In this document: positions 40,853 through 46,514 of the stretch, piece by piece
Layout: each line of letters opens with the position of its first letter
Numbering within the stretch: position 1 is the stretch's first letter
Assembly: GCA_028872875.1 (NCBI GenBank)
Contig: JAGWOC010000020.1
Coordinates: 1 to 46,514 of the forward strand
DNA: 46,514 bases
Source of the DNA: Chloroflexota bacterium
Lineage (GTDB): Bacteria; Chloroflexota; Dehalococcoidia; DSTF01; JACRBR01
Direction of reading: 5' to 3'
Program-made: the position numbers and the translations under genes
The notes under the pieces: generated by a model
The model's input: only the letters and a program-made list of their open reading frames with translations
What the model was told of the DNA's origin: nothing
The model's database searches: none

Positions 40853-40931
40853 GGTCCCTTCCGTTACCCCGCCGGGTGAAAGGGTAGCAGATGCGGGAGG
40901 GCGGAGGAGAAGGTTGGGGAGGTTGGAGGTT

Positions 40932-40985
40932 GGAGGACGGAGGTGGGGCACAGGAGCAGATGCAGGAGGACGGAGGTGGGGCACA
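40932..40985. repeat. Purine-rich 21-bp direct repeat upstream of gatC
   Basis: A 21-bp unit beginning GGAGGACGGAGG and ending GGGGCACA occurs at 40932-40952 and 40965-40985. The surrounding strand (40890-40985) is almost all purine. Confidence 0.7.
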
Positions 40986-40999
40986 AGGCGTTGTGCCCC
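40978..40999. promoter_or_regulatory. Hairpin in the divergent methyltransferase / gatC region
   Basis: A perfect 9-bp stem GGGGCACAA / TTGTGCCCC with loop GGCG, beginning inside the second repeat copy. It could be an operator or part of a mobile repeat. Confidence 0.4.
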
Positions 41000-41031
41000 G
41001 GGTCCAGATTCCGTCAGCGGGCCACAGTCCG

Positions 41032-41037
41032 TATCCT
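41032..41037 (+). promoter_or_regulatory. -10-like element of gatC, close to the start codon
   Basis: TATCCT ends 6 nt before the ATG at 41044, with no ribosome-binding site, which suggests a leaderless gatC mRNA. Confidence 0.4.
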
Positions 41038-41043
41038 GCGTCT

Positions 41044-41331
41044 ATGGCTCTCGACCGCGACGCCGTCATGCACATCGCGAAGCTCGCGCGCGTGGCCCTC
41101 AGCGACGAGGAGATCGAGCTGTTCCGCACGCAACTCTCGGAGATCATCGGCCACTTCGACGTGCTGGACGCCATCGATACGGAGGGTGTCGAGCCGACGG
41201 CGCAGATCCTCCCCCTGCATAACGTCTTCGCGCCGGATGTCGCCCGCCCGTCGCTGCCGCCCGAAGAGGTGCTCGACCTGGCGCCGCTGACCGACGACGG
41301 CTATCTGCGCGTGCGCGCGGTGCTGGAGTAG
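41044..41331 (+). CDS. gatC: Aspartyl/glutamyl-tRNA amidotransferase subunit C
   Basis: 95 residues with the complete GatC pattern: MHIAKLARVALSDEEIELFRTQLSEIIGHFDVLD near the start and a C-terminal DDGYLRVRAVLE. GatC stabilises GatA in the GatCAB complex, which makes Gln-tRNA(Gln) or Asn-tRNA(Asn) from misacylated tRNA. It has no ribosome-binding site and a -10-like TATCCT right before the ATG. gatA begins 3 nt after its stop. Confidence 0.94.
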   Translation: MALDRDAVMHIAKLARVALSDEEIELFRTQLSEIIGHFDVLDAIDTEGVEPTAQILPLHNVFAPDVARPSLPPEEVLDLAPLTDDGYLRVRAVLE

Positions 41332-41334
41332 GCG

Positions 41335-42822
41335 ATGCCTGACCTCGATGCGCTGACCATCCACGAATCCGCCGCGCTCCTGCGCCGGCGTGAGGTCTCC
41401 TCGCGCGAGCTGGCGCAGGCCGCGCTCGACCGCATCGCGGCGGTCGATGGCCGCGTGCGGGCGTTCCTCACGCTGACGGCGGAGCAGGCGCTGGCCCAGG
41501 CCGACGCGGCGGACCGCCGCCTCGCGCAGGACGAGGCCGGCGAGCTGCTGGGCGTCCCCGTCGCCATCAAGGACGTGCTCGTCACGAAGGGCGTGCGCAC
41601 GACCTGCGGCTCGAAGATGCTCGAAGGCTTCGTCGCACCCTACGAGGCGACCGTCGTGCGGCGGCTCTTCGACGCCGGCGCAGTGATGGTCGGCAAGACG
41701 AACATGGACGAGTTCGCGATGGGCTCATCGACCGAGAACTCGGCCTACTTCACCACGCGCAACCCCTGGGACCTCTCGCGCGTGCCCGGCGGCTCGTCCG
41801 GCGGCTCGGCGGCGGCCGTGGCGGCGGGCGAGGCCACGTACGCGCTTGGCTCCGATACGGGCGGCAGCATCCGCCAGCCGGCGGCGCTGTGCGGCGTCGT
41901 CGGCATGAAGCCGACGTACGGGCGCGTCAGCCGCTACGGCCTCGTCGCCTTTGCCAGCTCGCTCGACCAGGTCGGGCCGTTCACGCGCGACGTGCGCGAC
42001 ACGGCGATCGTGCTCAACGCCATCTGCGGCCATGACCCGTGCGACGCCACGTCGGCGCCGGGCGAGACGCCCGACTTCACGGCGCAGCTCGAAGCCGGCG
42101 TGCGCGGCCTGCGCGTCGGCGTGCCGAAGGAGTACATGCCCGCGGACCTGCACCCCGGCGTGCGGGGGTGCGTCGAAGGCGCCATCGCGGCGCTCGAAGC
42201 GCAGGGCGCGCGGGTGGAGCGGGACGTCGCGCTGCCGAGCACCGAGGCCGCGCTCGCCGTCTACTACATCATCGCGCCGAGCGAGGCGTCGGCGAACCTG
42301 GCGCGCTACGACGGCGTCAAGTACGGCTTCTCGTACCAGCAGGGCGAGGGCATGTGGGACAACATGGAGAAGACGCGCGGCCTCGGCTTCGGGCCGGAGG
42401 TGAAGCGCCGCATCATGATCGGCACCTACGCGCTCTCGTCGGGCTACTACGATGCCTACTACCTGAAAGCGCAGAAGGTGCGCACCGTCATCCGCCGCGA
42501 GTTCGATGCGGCGTTCGAGAAGTACGACGTACTCGTCGCGCCCGTCACGCCCACGCCCGCGTTCAAGATCGGCGAGAAGACGGGCGACCCGTACGAGATG
42601 TACCTGAACGACGTCTTCACCCTGCCCGTGAACATCGCCGGTTTGCCCGGCATCTCCGTCCCCTGCGGCTTCGTCCGGGACGAGGCGTCCGGCGGTGAGC
42701 TTCCCGTGGGCCTGCAGATCATCGGCAAGCCGTTCGACGAGGCGACGGTGCTGCGCGCCGCGCGCGCCTACGAGGCGACGGCCTCGTGGGCCGCCCGCCG
42801 GCCGCCGCTCACCGCGGCCTGA
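41335..42822 (+). CDS. gatA: Aspartyl/glutamyl-tRNA amidotransferase subunit A
   Basis: 495 residues of the amidase signature family. The Ser-cisSer-Lys triad is in place: K79 (VAIKD), S154 (PGGSSGGS) and S178 ([11 protein letters not shown]), the same numbers as in well-studied GatA. The [13 protein letters not shown] stretch typical of GatA rather than generic amidases is also present. It hydrolyses glutamine to supply ammonia for tRNA amidation. Coupled to gatC; gatB is not in the window. Confidence 0.95.
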   Translation: MPDLDALTIHESAALLRRREVSSRELAQAALDRIAAVDGRVRAFLTLTAEQALAQADAADRRLAQDEAGELLGVPVAIKDVLVTKGVRTTCGSKMLEGFVAPYEATVVRRLFDAGAVMVGKTNMDEFAMGSSTENSAYFTTRNPWDLSRVPGGSSGGSAAAVAAGEATYALGSDTGGSIRQPAALCGVVGMKPTYGRVSRYGLVAFASSLDQVGPFTRDVRDTAIVLNAICGHDPCDATSAPGETPDFTAQLEAGVRGLRVGVPKEYMPADLHPGVRGCVEGAIAALEAQGARVERDVALPSTEAALAVYYIIAPSEASANLARYDGVKYGFSYQQGEGMWDNMEKTRGLGFGPEVKRRIMIGTYALSSGYYDAYYLKAQKVRTVIRREFDAAFEKYDVLVAPVTPTPAFKIGEKTGDPYEMYLNDVFTLPVNIAGLPGISVPCGFVRDEASGGELPVGLQIIGKPFDEATVLRAARAYEATASWAARRPPLTAA

Positions 42823-42864
42823 CCTGTCCCTGCCCGGCTGCCCCGCCGCCCCCGTGTACGTCTC

Positions 42865-42885
42865 GCGCGGGCTGAAGGCCCGCGC
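42865..42885. terminator. Palindromic hairpin between convergent gatA and CoA-transferase genes
   Basis: Perfect 8-bp stem GCGCGGGC / GCCCGCGC with loop TGAAG. It shares CTGAAGGCCCGCG with the REP-like element at 5077-5095, so it is both a likely bidirectional terminator and a dispersed palindrome. Confidence 0.5.
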
Positions 42886-42898
42886 TCCCGGATGTGCG

Positions 42899-43771
42899 CT
42901 ACCCCTCCGCCCGCGTGTACGTCTCGCCGTCGTACACCACCCACGCGCTGCGCTCCGCGGTGTTCTGGCCGCGCGGGTCCAGCTCGGCGCGCAGGATCTG
43001 CAGCTCCTCCTCCGTCGGGCCGGAGAGCACGCCGACGTCGTCCGCGACCACGGGCGGGAACTCGCACGCGGCAAGGATCTGCTCGACCGTGACCCACGGC
43101 GCGCGCGCGATGAGGCGCAGCAGCCTGTCGCCCGTGTAGTCGTACATCGCCCACGGCGTGACGACGCGCCAGGGCCCGGTGTCCGGCGGCAGGCCCGCCC
43201 GCTCGCGGGCGCCCGCGCTGCCGTCGAGGAACCCAGGCGACGAGATGAAGTCGACCCGCTCGACGAACTTGCGCTTCTCCTGGTCCGTCATCAGCACCGT
43301 CCGCCAGCAGAGCGCCGCGATCGAGTCGGCGCCGCCGGGCCCGCCGAAGCGCCGCGCGCGCTCGCCGTAGGCGCCGATGGCGGTCGAGTTGATGTTGCCG
43401 TAGCGGTCGACCTGCAGCGTGTTGAGGATGCCGTAGTCCATCAGCCCGAGCTGGGCGTGGTTGCCCGCCGAGTTCATCGTCCCCCACGCCAGCGCGCGAT
43501 AGCCGGCCCGCGAACTGACCATCGTCATCACCGGCTCGAAGGGGAGCATGGGCTCCGGTGCGATCACACCGTCCTCGGTAATGTACTGCGCGCCGGGCGC
43601 GTAGAGCTTGATCGCGAGTAGCACGGCGTACATCGGCCCGCCGCCGCCGGCGACCCAGTACGTCTTGCCGTTCTCCACCATGCGCGCGACGGTGCAGATC
43701 TGCATCTCGCGCTCGTTGAACGACGTCGCCGCCGTCCCCACGCCCGGTTTCAGCCCGAGATCGATGCTCAT
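42899..43771 (-). CDS. CoA-transferase family I, beta subunit (IpdB-like)
   Basis: 290 residues of the family I CoA-transferase beta subunit. YITEDGVIAPEP contains the expected catalytic Glu (E66). NTLQVDRYGNINST and the end PTEEELQILRAELDPRGQ match the layout of IpdB and related glutaconate-type beta subunits. In mycobacteria IpdAB opens a ring of steroid degradation intermediates; other members move CoA between acids. Keeping the Glu argues for true CoA transfer or thioester chemistry. The start (GAGGAG upstream) overlaps the stop of the preceding DinB-like gene by ATGA, so it is coupled to that gene. Its alpha partner is the first gene of the same unit. Confidence 0.85.
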   Translation of the reverse strand: MSIDLGLKPGVGTAATSFNEREMQICTVARMVENGKTYWVAGGGGPMYAVLLAIKLYAPGAQYITEDGVIAPEPMLPFEPVMTMVSSRAGYRALAWGTMNSAGNHAQLGLMDYGILNTLQVDRYGNINSTAIGAYGERARRFGGPGGADSIAALCWRTVLMTDQEKRKFVERVDFISSPGFLDGSAGARERAGLPPDTGPWRVVTPWAMYDYTGDRLLRLIARAPWVTVEQILAACEFPPVVADDVGVLSGPTEEELQILRAELDPRGQNTAERSAWVVYDGETYTRAEG

Positions 43772-44331
43772 ACCGTGATGCTCCTCACAATCTGCGAGAT
43801 GTGCGCGTCCACGTGCAGGACGTGCTGACACACGGTCGCGGCGAGGGATTCGGCCGGCGCCTCGGGCGATCCGAGGGGCCGGCACAGGAGCGCCTCGTCC
43901 GTCTCCGTGACGATGCGGATGAGTCCGCGGCGGTGTCGCCGGAACTCGCTGAGCAGCGCCGCCGGCGTCGCATCCGCGCGCTCGTCGATCAGGGTCTGAA
44001 AGAGGAACTCGAAGCTCACCGACCCCTCCTCGTCGTCCTCCTCGGGATCGGGCGCAGGCACGCCGGATGGCGGCCCCGGCGCGTCCTCGTCGACCGAGCG
44101 CCGTCCCGTGAGCAGCGTGATCATCCCCCGGTAGAGCGCCTCCATGCTGGCGACATGCGCGAGCGTCTGGCGGGCGTTCCATCCTTGCTCGAATGAACCT
44201 TGCTCGAACTGCTCCGGGGAGATCGCGCTCAGCCGCTCGCCGGCGCCCTGCTCGCCGGCGCGGAGCGCCCGCAGCACGTCGGCCTTGGAGACGACCCAGC
44301 GAACCCCTTCCGCGATCGTGCGGTCGTCCAT
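43768..44331 (-). CDS. DinB-like four-helix protein (1)
   Basis: 187 residues of the DinB/YfiT-like fold. Candidate metal-binding His: H59 in RQTLAHVASMEALYRGMI, and H170, H173 and H177 in CQHVLHVDAHISQI. An acidic insert (EDAPGPPSGVPAPDPEEDDEE) lies in the middle. The family includes thiol-S-transferases (mycothiol- and bacillithiol-dependent enzymes) and maleylpyruvate isomerases. It begins 2 nt after the stop of the other DinB-like gene and overlaps the CoA-transferase beta start. Both DinB-like genes sit between the two CoA-transferase subunits, so a shared pathway step is likely. An alternative GTG at 44355 adds eight residues. Confidence 0.75.
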   Translation of the reverse strand: MDDRTIAEGVRWVVSKADVLRALRAGEQGAGERLSAISPEQFEQGSFEQGWNARQTLAHVASMEALYRGMITLLTGRRSVDEDAPGPPSGVPAPDPEEDDEEGSVSFEFLFQTLIDERADATPAALLSEFRRHRRGLIRIVTETDEALLCRPLGSPEAPAESLAATVCQHVLHVDAHISQIVRSITV

Positions 44332-44333
44332 CG

Positions 44334-44927
44334 CTACCACCGCCGCCCCGTCCACGGCTCGCCGGTGATGTCGCCGACGTGCCCCATGACGTGCTCGACG
44401 GCCACCGCCCGCAGGACGCCGCCGAGCGGGCCCGTGATGCCGCCGGCGGAGCGGATCGGCGCCGGGAACAGCGCCTCGTCCGCGGCCGCGACCGCCGCGA
44501 TCGTCCGCGCACGGTTGCGTGCGAACTCGTCGATCAGCTCCGCGGCCGACGCGCCCGCGCGCTTCTCGACCTGCCGTTCATTGTACGCGTCGATGCCGCC
44601 CGCCGCGGCGCGCGTCGGGAGCTCGCCGGACTCCTCCTCGCTCGTCCGCCGCACGCCGCCATCGCCCTGCTGTCCGCTGCCTGCTGTGTGCTGGGTAGCT
44701 GTTGCCGGCTGCGCCGGGGCCGCCTGCGCCAGGTCGATCAGCCGCCCGTACGTCCACTCGATCGACGCGATGTGGGCGAGGACCTGCCGGCCGTCCCAGC
44801 CGTCCTCGTAGCGCCCAACGGCGAACGCCGCCTCCGGCAAGGCGCGCAACTGGCGCACAGCGTCGTCGCCCGACGCGCGCAGCATCTCCAGCAGTTCCGC
44901 CTTCGAAGGGACGCCCGCGTCTGCCAT
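44334..44927 (-). CDS. DinB-like four-helix protein (2)
   Basis: 197 residues, similar in layout to the following gene: RQVLAHIASIEWTYGRLI near residue 50 and a C-terminal AVEHVMGHVGDITGEPW with two His, and a Ser/Thr/Gly/Gln-rich insert (about 68-105). The pair probably arose by duplication, as they share the WxxRQxLAHxAS(I/M)E pattern and gene position. GGAGG precedes the ATG. It starts 25 nt after the CoA-transferase alpha gene. Function unknown; a metal-dependent thiol or isomerase chemistry is a family-based guess. Confidence 0.75.
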   Translation of the reverse strand: MADAGVPSKAELLEMLRASGDDAVRQLRALPEAAFAVGRYEDGWDGRQVLAHIASIEWTYGRLIDLAQAAPAQPATATQHTAGSGQQGDGGVRRTSEEESGELPTRAAAGGIDAYNERQVEKRAGASAAELIDEFARNRARTIAAVAAADEALFPAPIRSAGGITGPLGGVLRAVAVEHVMGHVGDITGEPWTGRRW

Positions 44928-44952
44928 GCTGCCGCCTCCCGCCGGGCGGGCG

Positions 44953-45924
44953 CTACGCCCGGTAGCCTTCGCTGATCGTCTCGGCGGCGCGCAGCTTCGC
45001 CAGGCGCTCGTCGCCGACCACCTGCCGCAGCATCGCCCGGTCGTCGGCGAATGGCGTGACGTACTTCTCGATGTACGGCGCGACGCGGTCGGCGGCGATG
45101 GCCGCGAATGTCTCGATCACGGCCGGCGTGTCACTGCCGTAGTAGCCGGCGCAGTTCCCCGGCCAGGCGCCGAACGGCGCGTGCACGACGGCGTCGACGG
45201 CGTAGTACGGGATGCTCGTCCGGCCGGGGTCACGGCGGATCTCCTCGGTCTCGACGATCTCCTCCGCCGAGAGGATCACCTTCTTCGATGCCAGCGCGGA
45301 CTCCTGGTGGGCGATGCCTGTGCCGAAGACGCGGGCGTTGCCGTAGCGGTCGGCCTGCTGGACGTGGATCAGCGCGACGTCCGGGTTGAGCGCCGGCACG
45401 ATCGTGATCGGCTTGCCCGTGTACGGGTCCTCGACCAGCTTTGCGCCCGAGTGCGCGAAGCCGTCGGTGCCGCCGAACGACCGCACGGGCAGGAACGGCA
45501 GCCCCATCGCGCCGGCCTGCAGGCGCAGCGTCATGACGATGTTGCTGTACTCGAAGACGCGCACGCGTCCCTCGCGGACGGCGTTGTCGATGGTGGCGCC
45601 GGGCCAGAAGAAGCCGCAGTCCACCCGGGACACGCAGCCGCCGCCGACGAGCAGGCCGATGTCGACGTATGTGAACTTGCCGCAGAGCCAGAGATCGCGC
45701 TTCCCCTGCCGGATCACCTCGCGAATCAGCGACGACGGGCCGCGCTGGAAGTAGTTGCAGTCGTAGACCAGATATTCGCCGTCCGCGACGAAGCGGGCGA
45801 CAGCCTCGTGCTCGCTCATCAGCTTCGGCACGAGGGCGCGCTGCTTGTGGTCGCGGACGTAGGCGCGATAGCCGTCCGGGTCGACGGCCAGGTACTCCGA
45901 CGTGCCTTCGGCGAGGACGCGCAT
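44953..45924 (-). CDS. CoA-transferase family I, alpha subunit (IpdA-like)
   Basis: 323 residues from the ATG at 45924, which has GGAG 7 nt upstream; an ATG at 45936 adds four residues. The protein shows the alpha-subunit pattern: MTLRLQAGAMGLPFLPVRSF, VPALNPDVALIHVQQADRYGNARVFG and SAEEIVETEEI, close in layout to IpdA. It pairs with the beta subunit encoded at 42899-43771. First gene of the four-gene leftward unit, with a promoter at 45978-46005. No steroid-degradation genes (for example ipdC or ipdF) are next to it, so the substrate is open. Confidence 0.85.
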   Translation of the reverse strand: MRVLAEGTSEYLAVDPDGYRAYVRDHKQRALVPKLMSEHEAVARFVADGEYLVYDCNYFQRGPSSLIREVIRQGKRDLWLCGKFTYVDIGLLVGGGCVSRVDCGFFWPGATIDNAVREGRVRVFEYSNIVMTLRLQAGAMGLPFLPVRSFGGTDGFAHSGAKLVEDPYTGKPITIVPALNPDVALIHVQQADRYGNARVFGTGIAHQESALASKKVILSAEEIVETEEIRRDPGRTSIPYYAVDAVVHAPFGAWPGNCAGYYGSDTPAVIETFAAIAADRVAPYIEKYVTPFADDRAMLRQVVGDERLAKLRAAETISEGYRA

Positions 45925-45977
45925 CCGCCACTCCATCGGTCCGGCCGCGCGGCGTCGCGCGCGCCCGGAGCGTCGCC

Positions 45978-46005
45978 ATGATAACAGCGGGCCGCGCGCG
46001 ATCAA
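45978..46005 (-). promoter_or_regulatory. Sigma-70-like promoter of the CoA-transferase/DinB unit
   Basis: Read leftward: TTGATC (46005-46000), 16 nt, TATCAT (45983-45978), about 54 nt before the start codon at 45924. Confidence 0.5.
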
Positions 46006-46087
46006 GCGGCCTCTCCACAACAAACCGGCCCCGTGGTGCGCCGACTCGCTGGTAGTTGGGCGAGACTGCGTGATGGGAGAATTGTAA

Positions 46088-46116
46088 TTGATTGCGATGA
46101 CGCTCGCGCCTATGCT
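46088..46116 (+). promoter_or_regulatory. Sigma-70-like promoter of the terminal secreted-protein gene
   Basis: TTGATT (46088-46093), 17 nt, TATGCT (46111-46116), about 65 nt before the ATG at 46181. Confidence 0.45.
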
Positions 46117-46180
46117 CACGCCAGGAGTAACCCGCACGCCTGTGCAGGGACGTACAGCATCAGTGGGGAGGGCAATTGCC

Positions 46181-46514
46181 ATGATCAATCGATTCACTGC
46201 AATCGGCGCCGCCGCCGTGGTCGCCGCGCTGGCGCTCTTCGGTGTGAGCGCCGGATCCCGCACGGCTGGCGCCGCGTCCGCGATTTCCGGCACGTTTACA
46301 CCGAGCTCCACGTCGACCTCTACTCCCGCCTTCACCGCGACACCGTGCGGCGGGATCATCTTCAGTTCGTACGACCCGCAGGCCGCGCCGTGCACCCCCG
46401 TGCCGCCGCCCGTCCGGACGGCGACGCCGACGGCCACGCAGGCTGTCGCGACCAACACCGCGCTGGCGACCGCAACCGTCGCCCCGTCGACGTCCGTGCC
46501 GAATACACCGGTCC
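46181..46514 (+). CDS. Secreted Thr/Pro-rich protein, 3' truncated by window end
   Basis: An open frame of 111 codons runs off the end of the window, too incomplete to have a stop. It begins MINRFTAIGAAAVVAALALF with a clear signal peptide (cleavage probably around residue 30, GAASA). A Ser/Thr/Pro-rich mature part (TFTPSSTSTSTPAFTATP, later RTATPTATQ) has two Cys near residues 55 and 70. A strong GGGGAGGG ribosome-binding site and a promoter precede it. Such TPT-rich stretches are usual linkers in secreted Chloroflexota-type proteins; the functional domain must lie beyond the window. Confidence 0.75.
   Translation, partial: MINRFTAIGAAAVVAALALFGVSAGSRTAGAASAISGTFTPSSTSTSTPAFTATPCGGIIFSSYDPQAAPCTPVPPPVRTATPTATQAVATNTALATATVAPSTSVPNTPV

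Overview
The window is about 46.5 kb of very GC-rich bacterial chromosome. One counted coding line, 41401-41460, is 48/60 G+C. A monoderm Chloroflexota-like organism fits best. The evidence is a Tad/Flp pilus locus with no secretin, coenzyme F420 genes plus an F420-dependent LLM oxidoreductase, secreted proteins with Thr/Pro-rich linkers, GatCA, and B12-dependent acyl-CoA metabolism. Thermomicrobia- or Dehalococcoidia-type lineages are plausible. This is inference from gene content; no 16S rRNA gene is present.

Layout. 195-3793 (-): acyl-CoA synthetase (NDP-forming type), biotin carboxylase and biotin carrier protein, an acyl-CoA activation/carboxylation unit. 4052-15560: a secreted CAP-domain protein, a winged-helix AAA+ ATPase (-), a membrane vWA-FHA protein, an ECF-type sigma factor, then the tad operon cpaB-cpaE-cpaF-tadB-tadC. 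15842-18381: heme-monooxygenase-like protein, WYL regulator, small Cys-rich protein and VTT-domain membrane protein, with two copies of a 31-bp intergenic repeat. 18533-19895: B12-binding mutase subunit and MeaB GTPase. 19986-22199 (-): F420 genes cofD-cofC-nitroreductase. 22306-26273: two aldo/keto reductases, LLM oxidoreductase and SDR. 26338-30297: tetR, ClC-CBS-RCK chloride channel, SDR. 30456-34411: divergent surface protein and large LuxR-type regulator. 34412-36957: a lower-GC, partly decayed segment with an endoglycoceramidase-like GH5 gene and an IS256-type transposase remnant, next to tandem tRNA-Leu(GAG) and tRNA-Cys(GCA). 37273-40852 (-): SAM methyltransferase and class A PBP. 41044-42822: gatC-gatA. 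42899-45924 (-): a four-gene unit in which two DinB-like proteins separate the two subunits of an IpdAB-like CoA-transferase. 46181-end: a truncated secreted Thr/Pro-rich protein.

How the parts may work together. The most notable signal is non-coding. Sigma-28 (FliA/WhiG)-like promoters (TAAA-N15-GCCGATA type) stand before cpaB, before the ECF sigma gene and before the CAP gene. Weaker versions precede the vWA-FHA gene and the AAA+ gene. This suggests that pilus assembly, a MoxR/vWA-like chaperone pair and a secreted CAP protein form one regulon. Several genes elsewhere (mcmB-like, tetR, gatC, cofD, wyl) have a -10 element only 6-11 nt before the start codon, which points to leaderless transcripts. 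The tetR gene carries a palindromic operator overlapping its own start codon.

No rRNA gene, CRISPR array or complete insertion sequence was seen.
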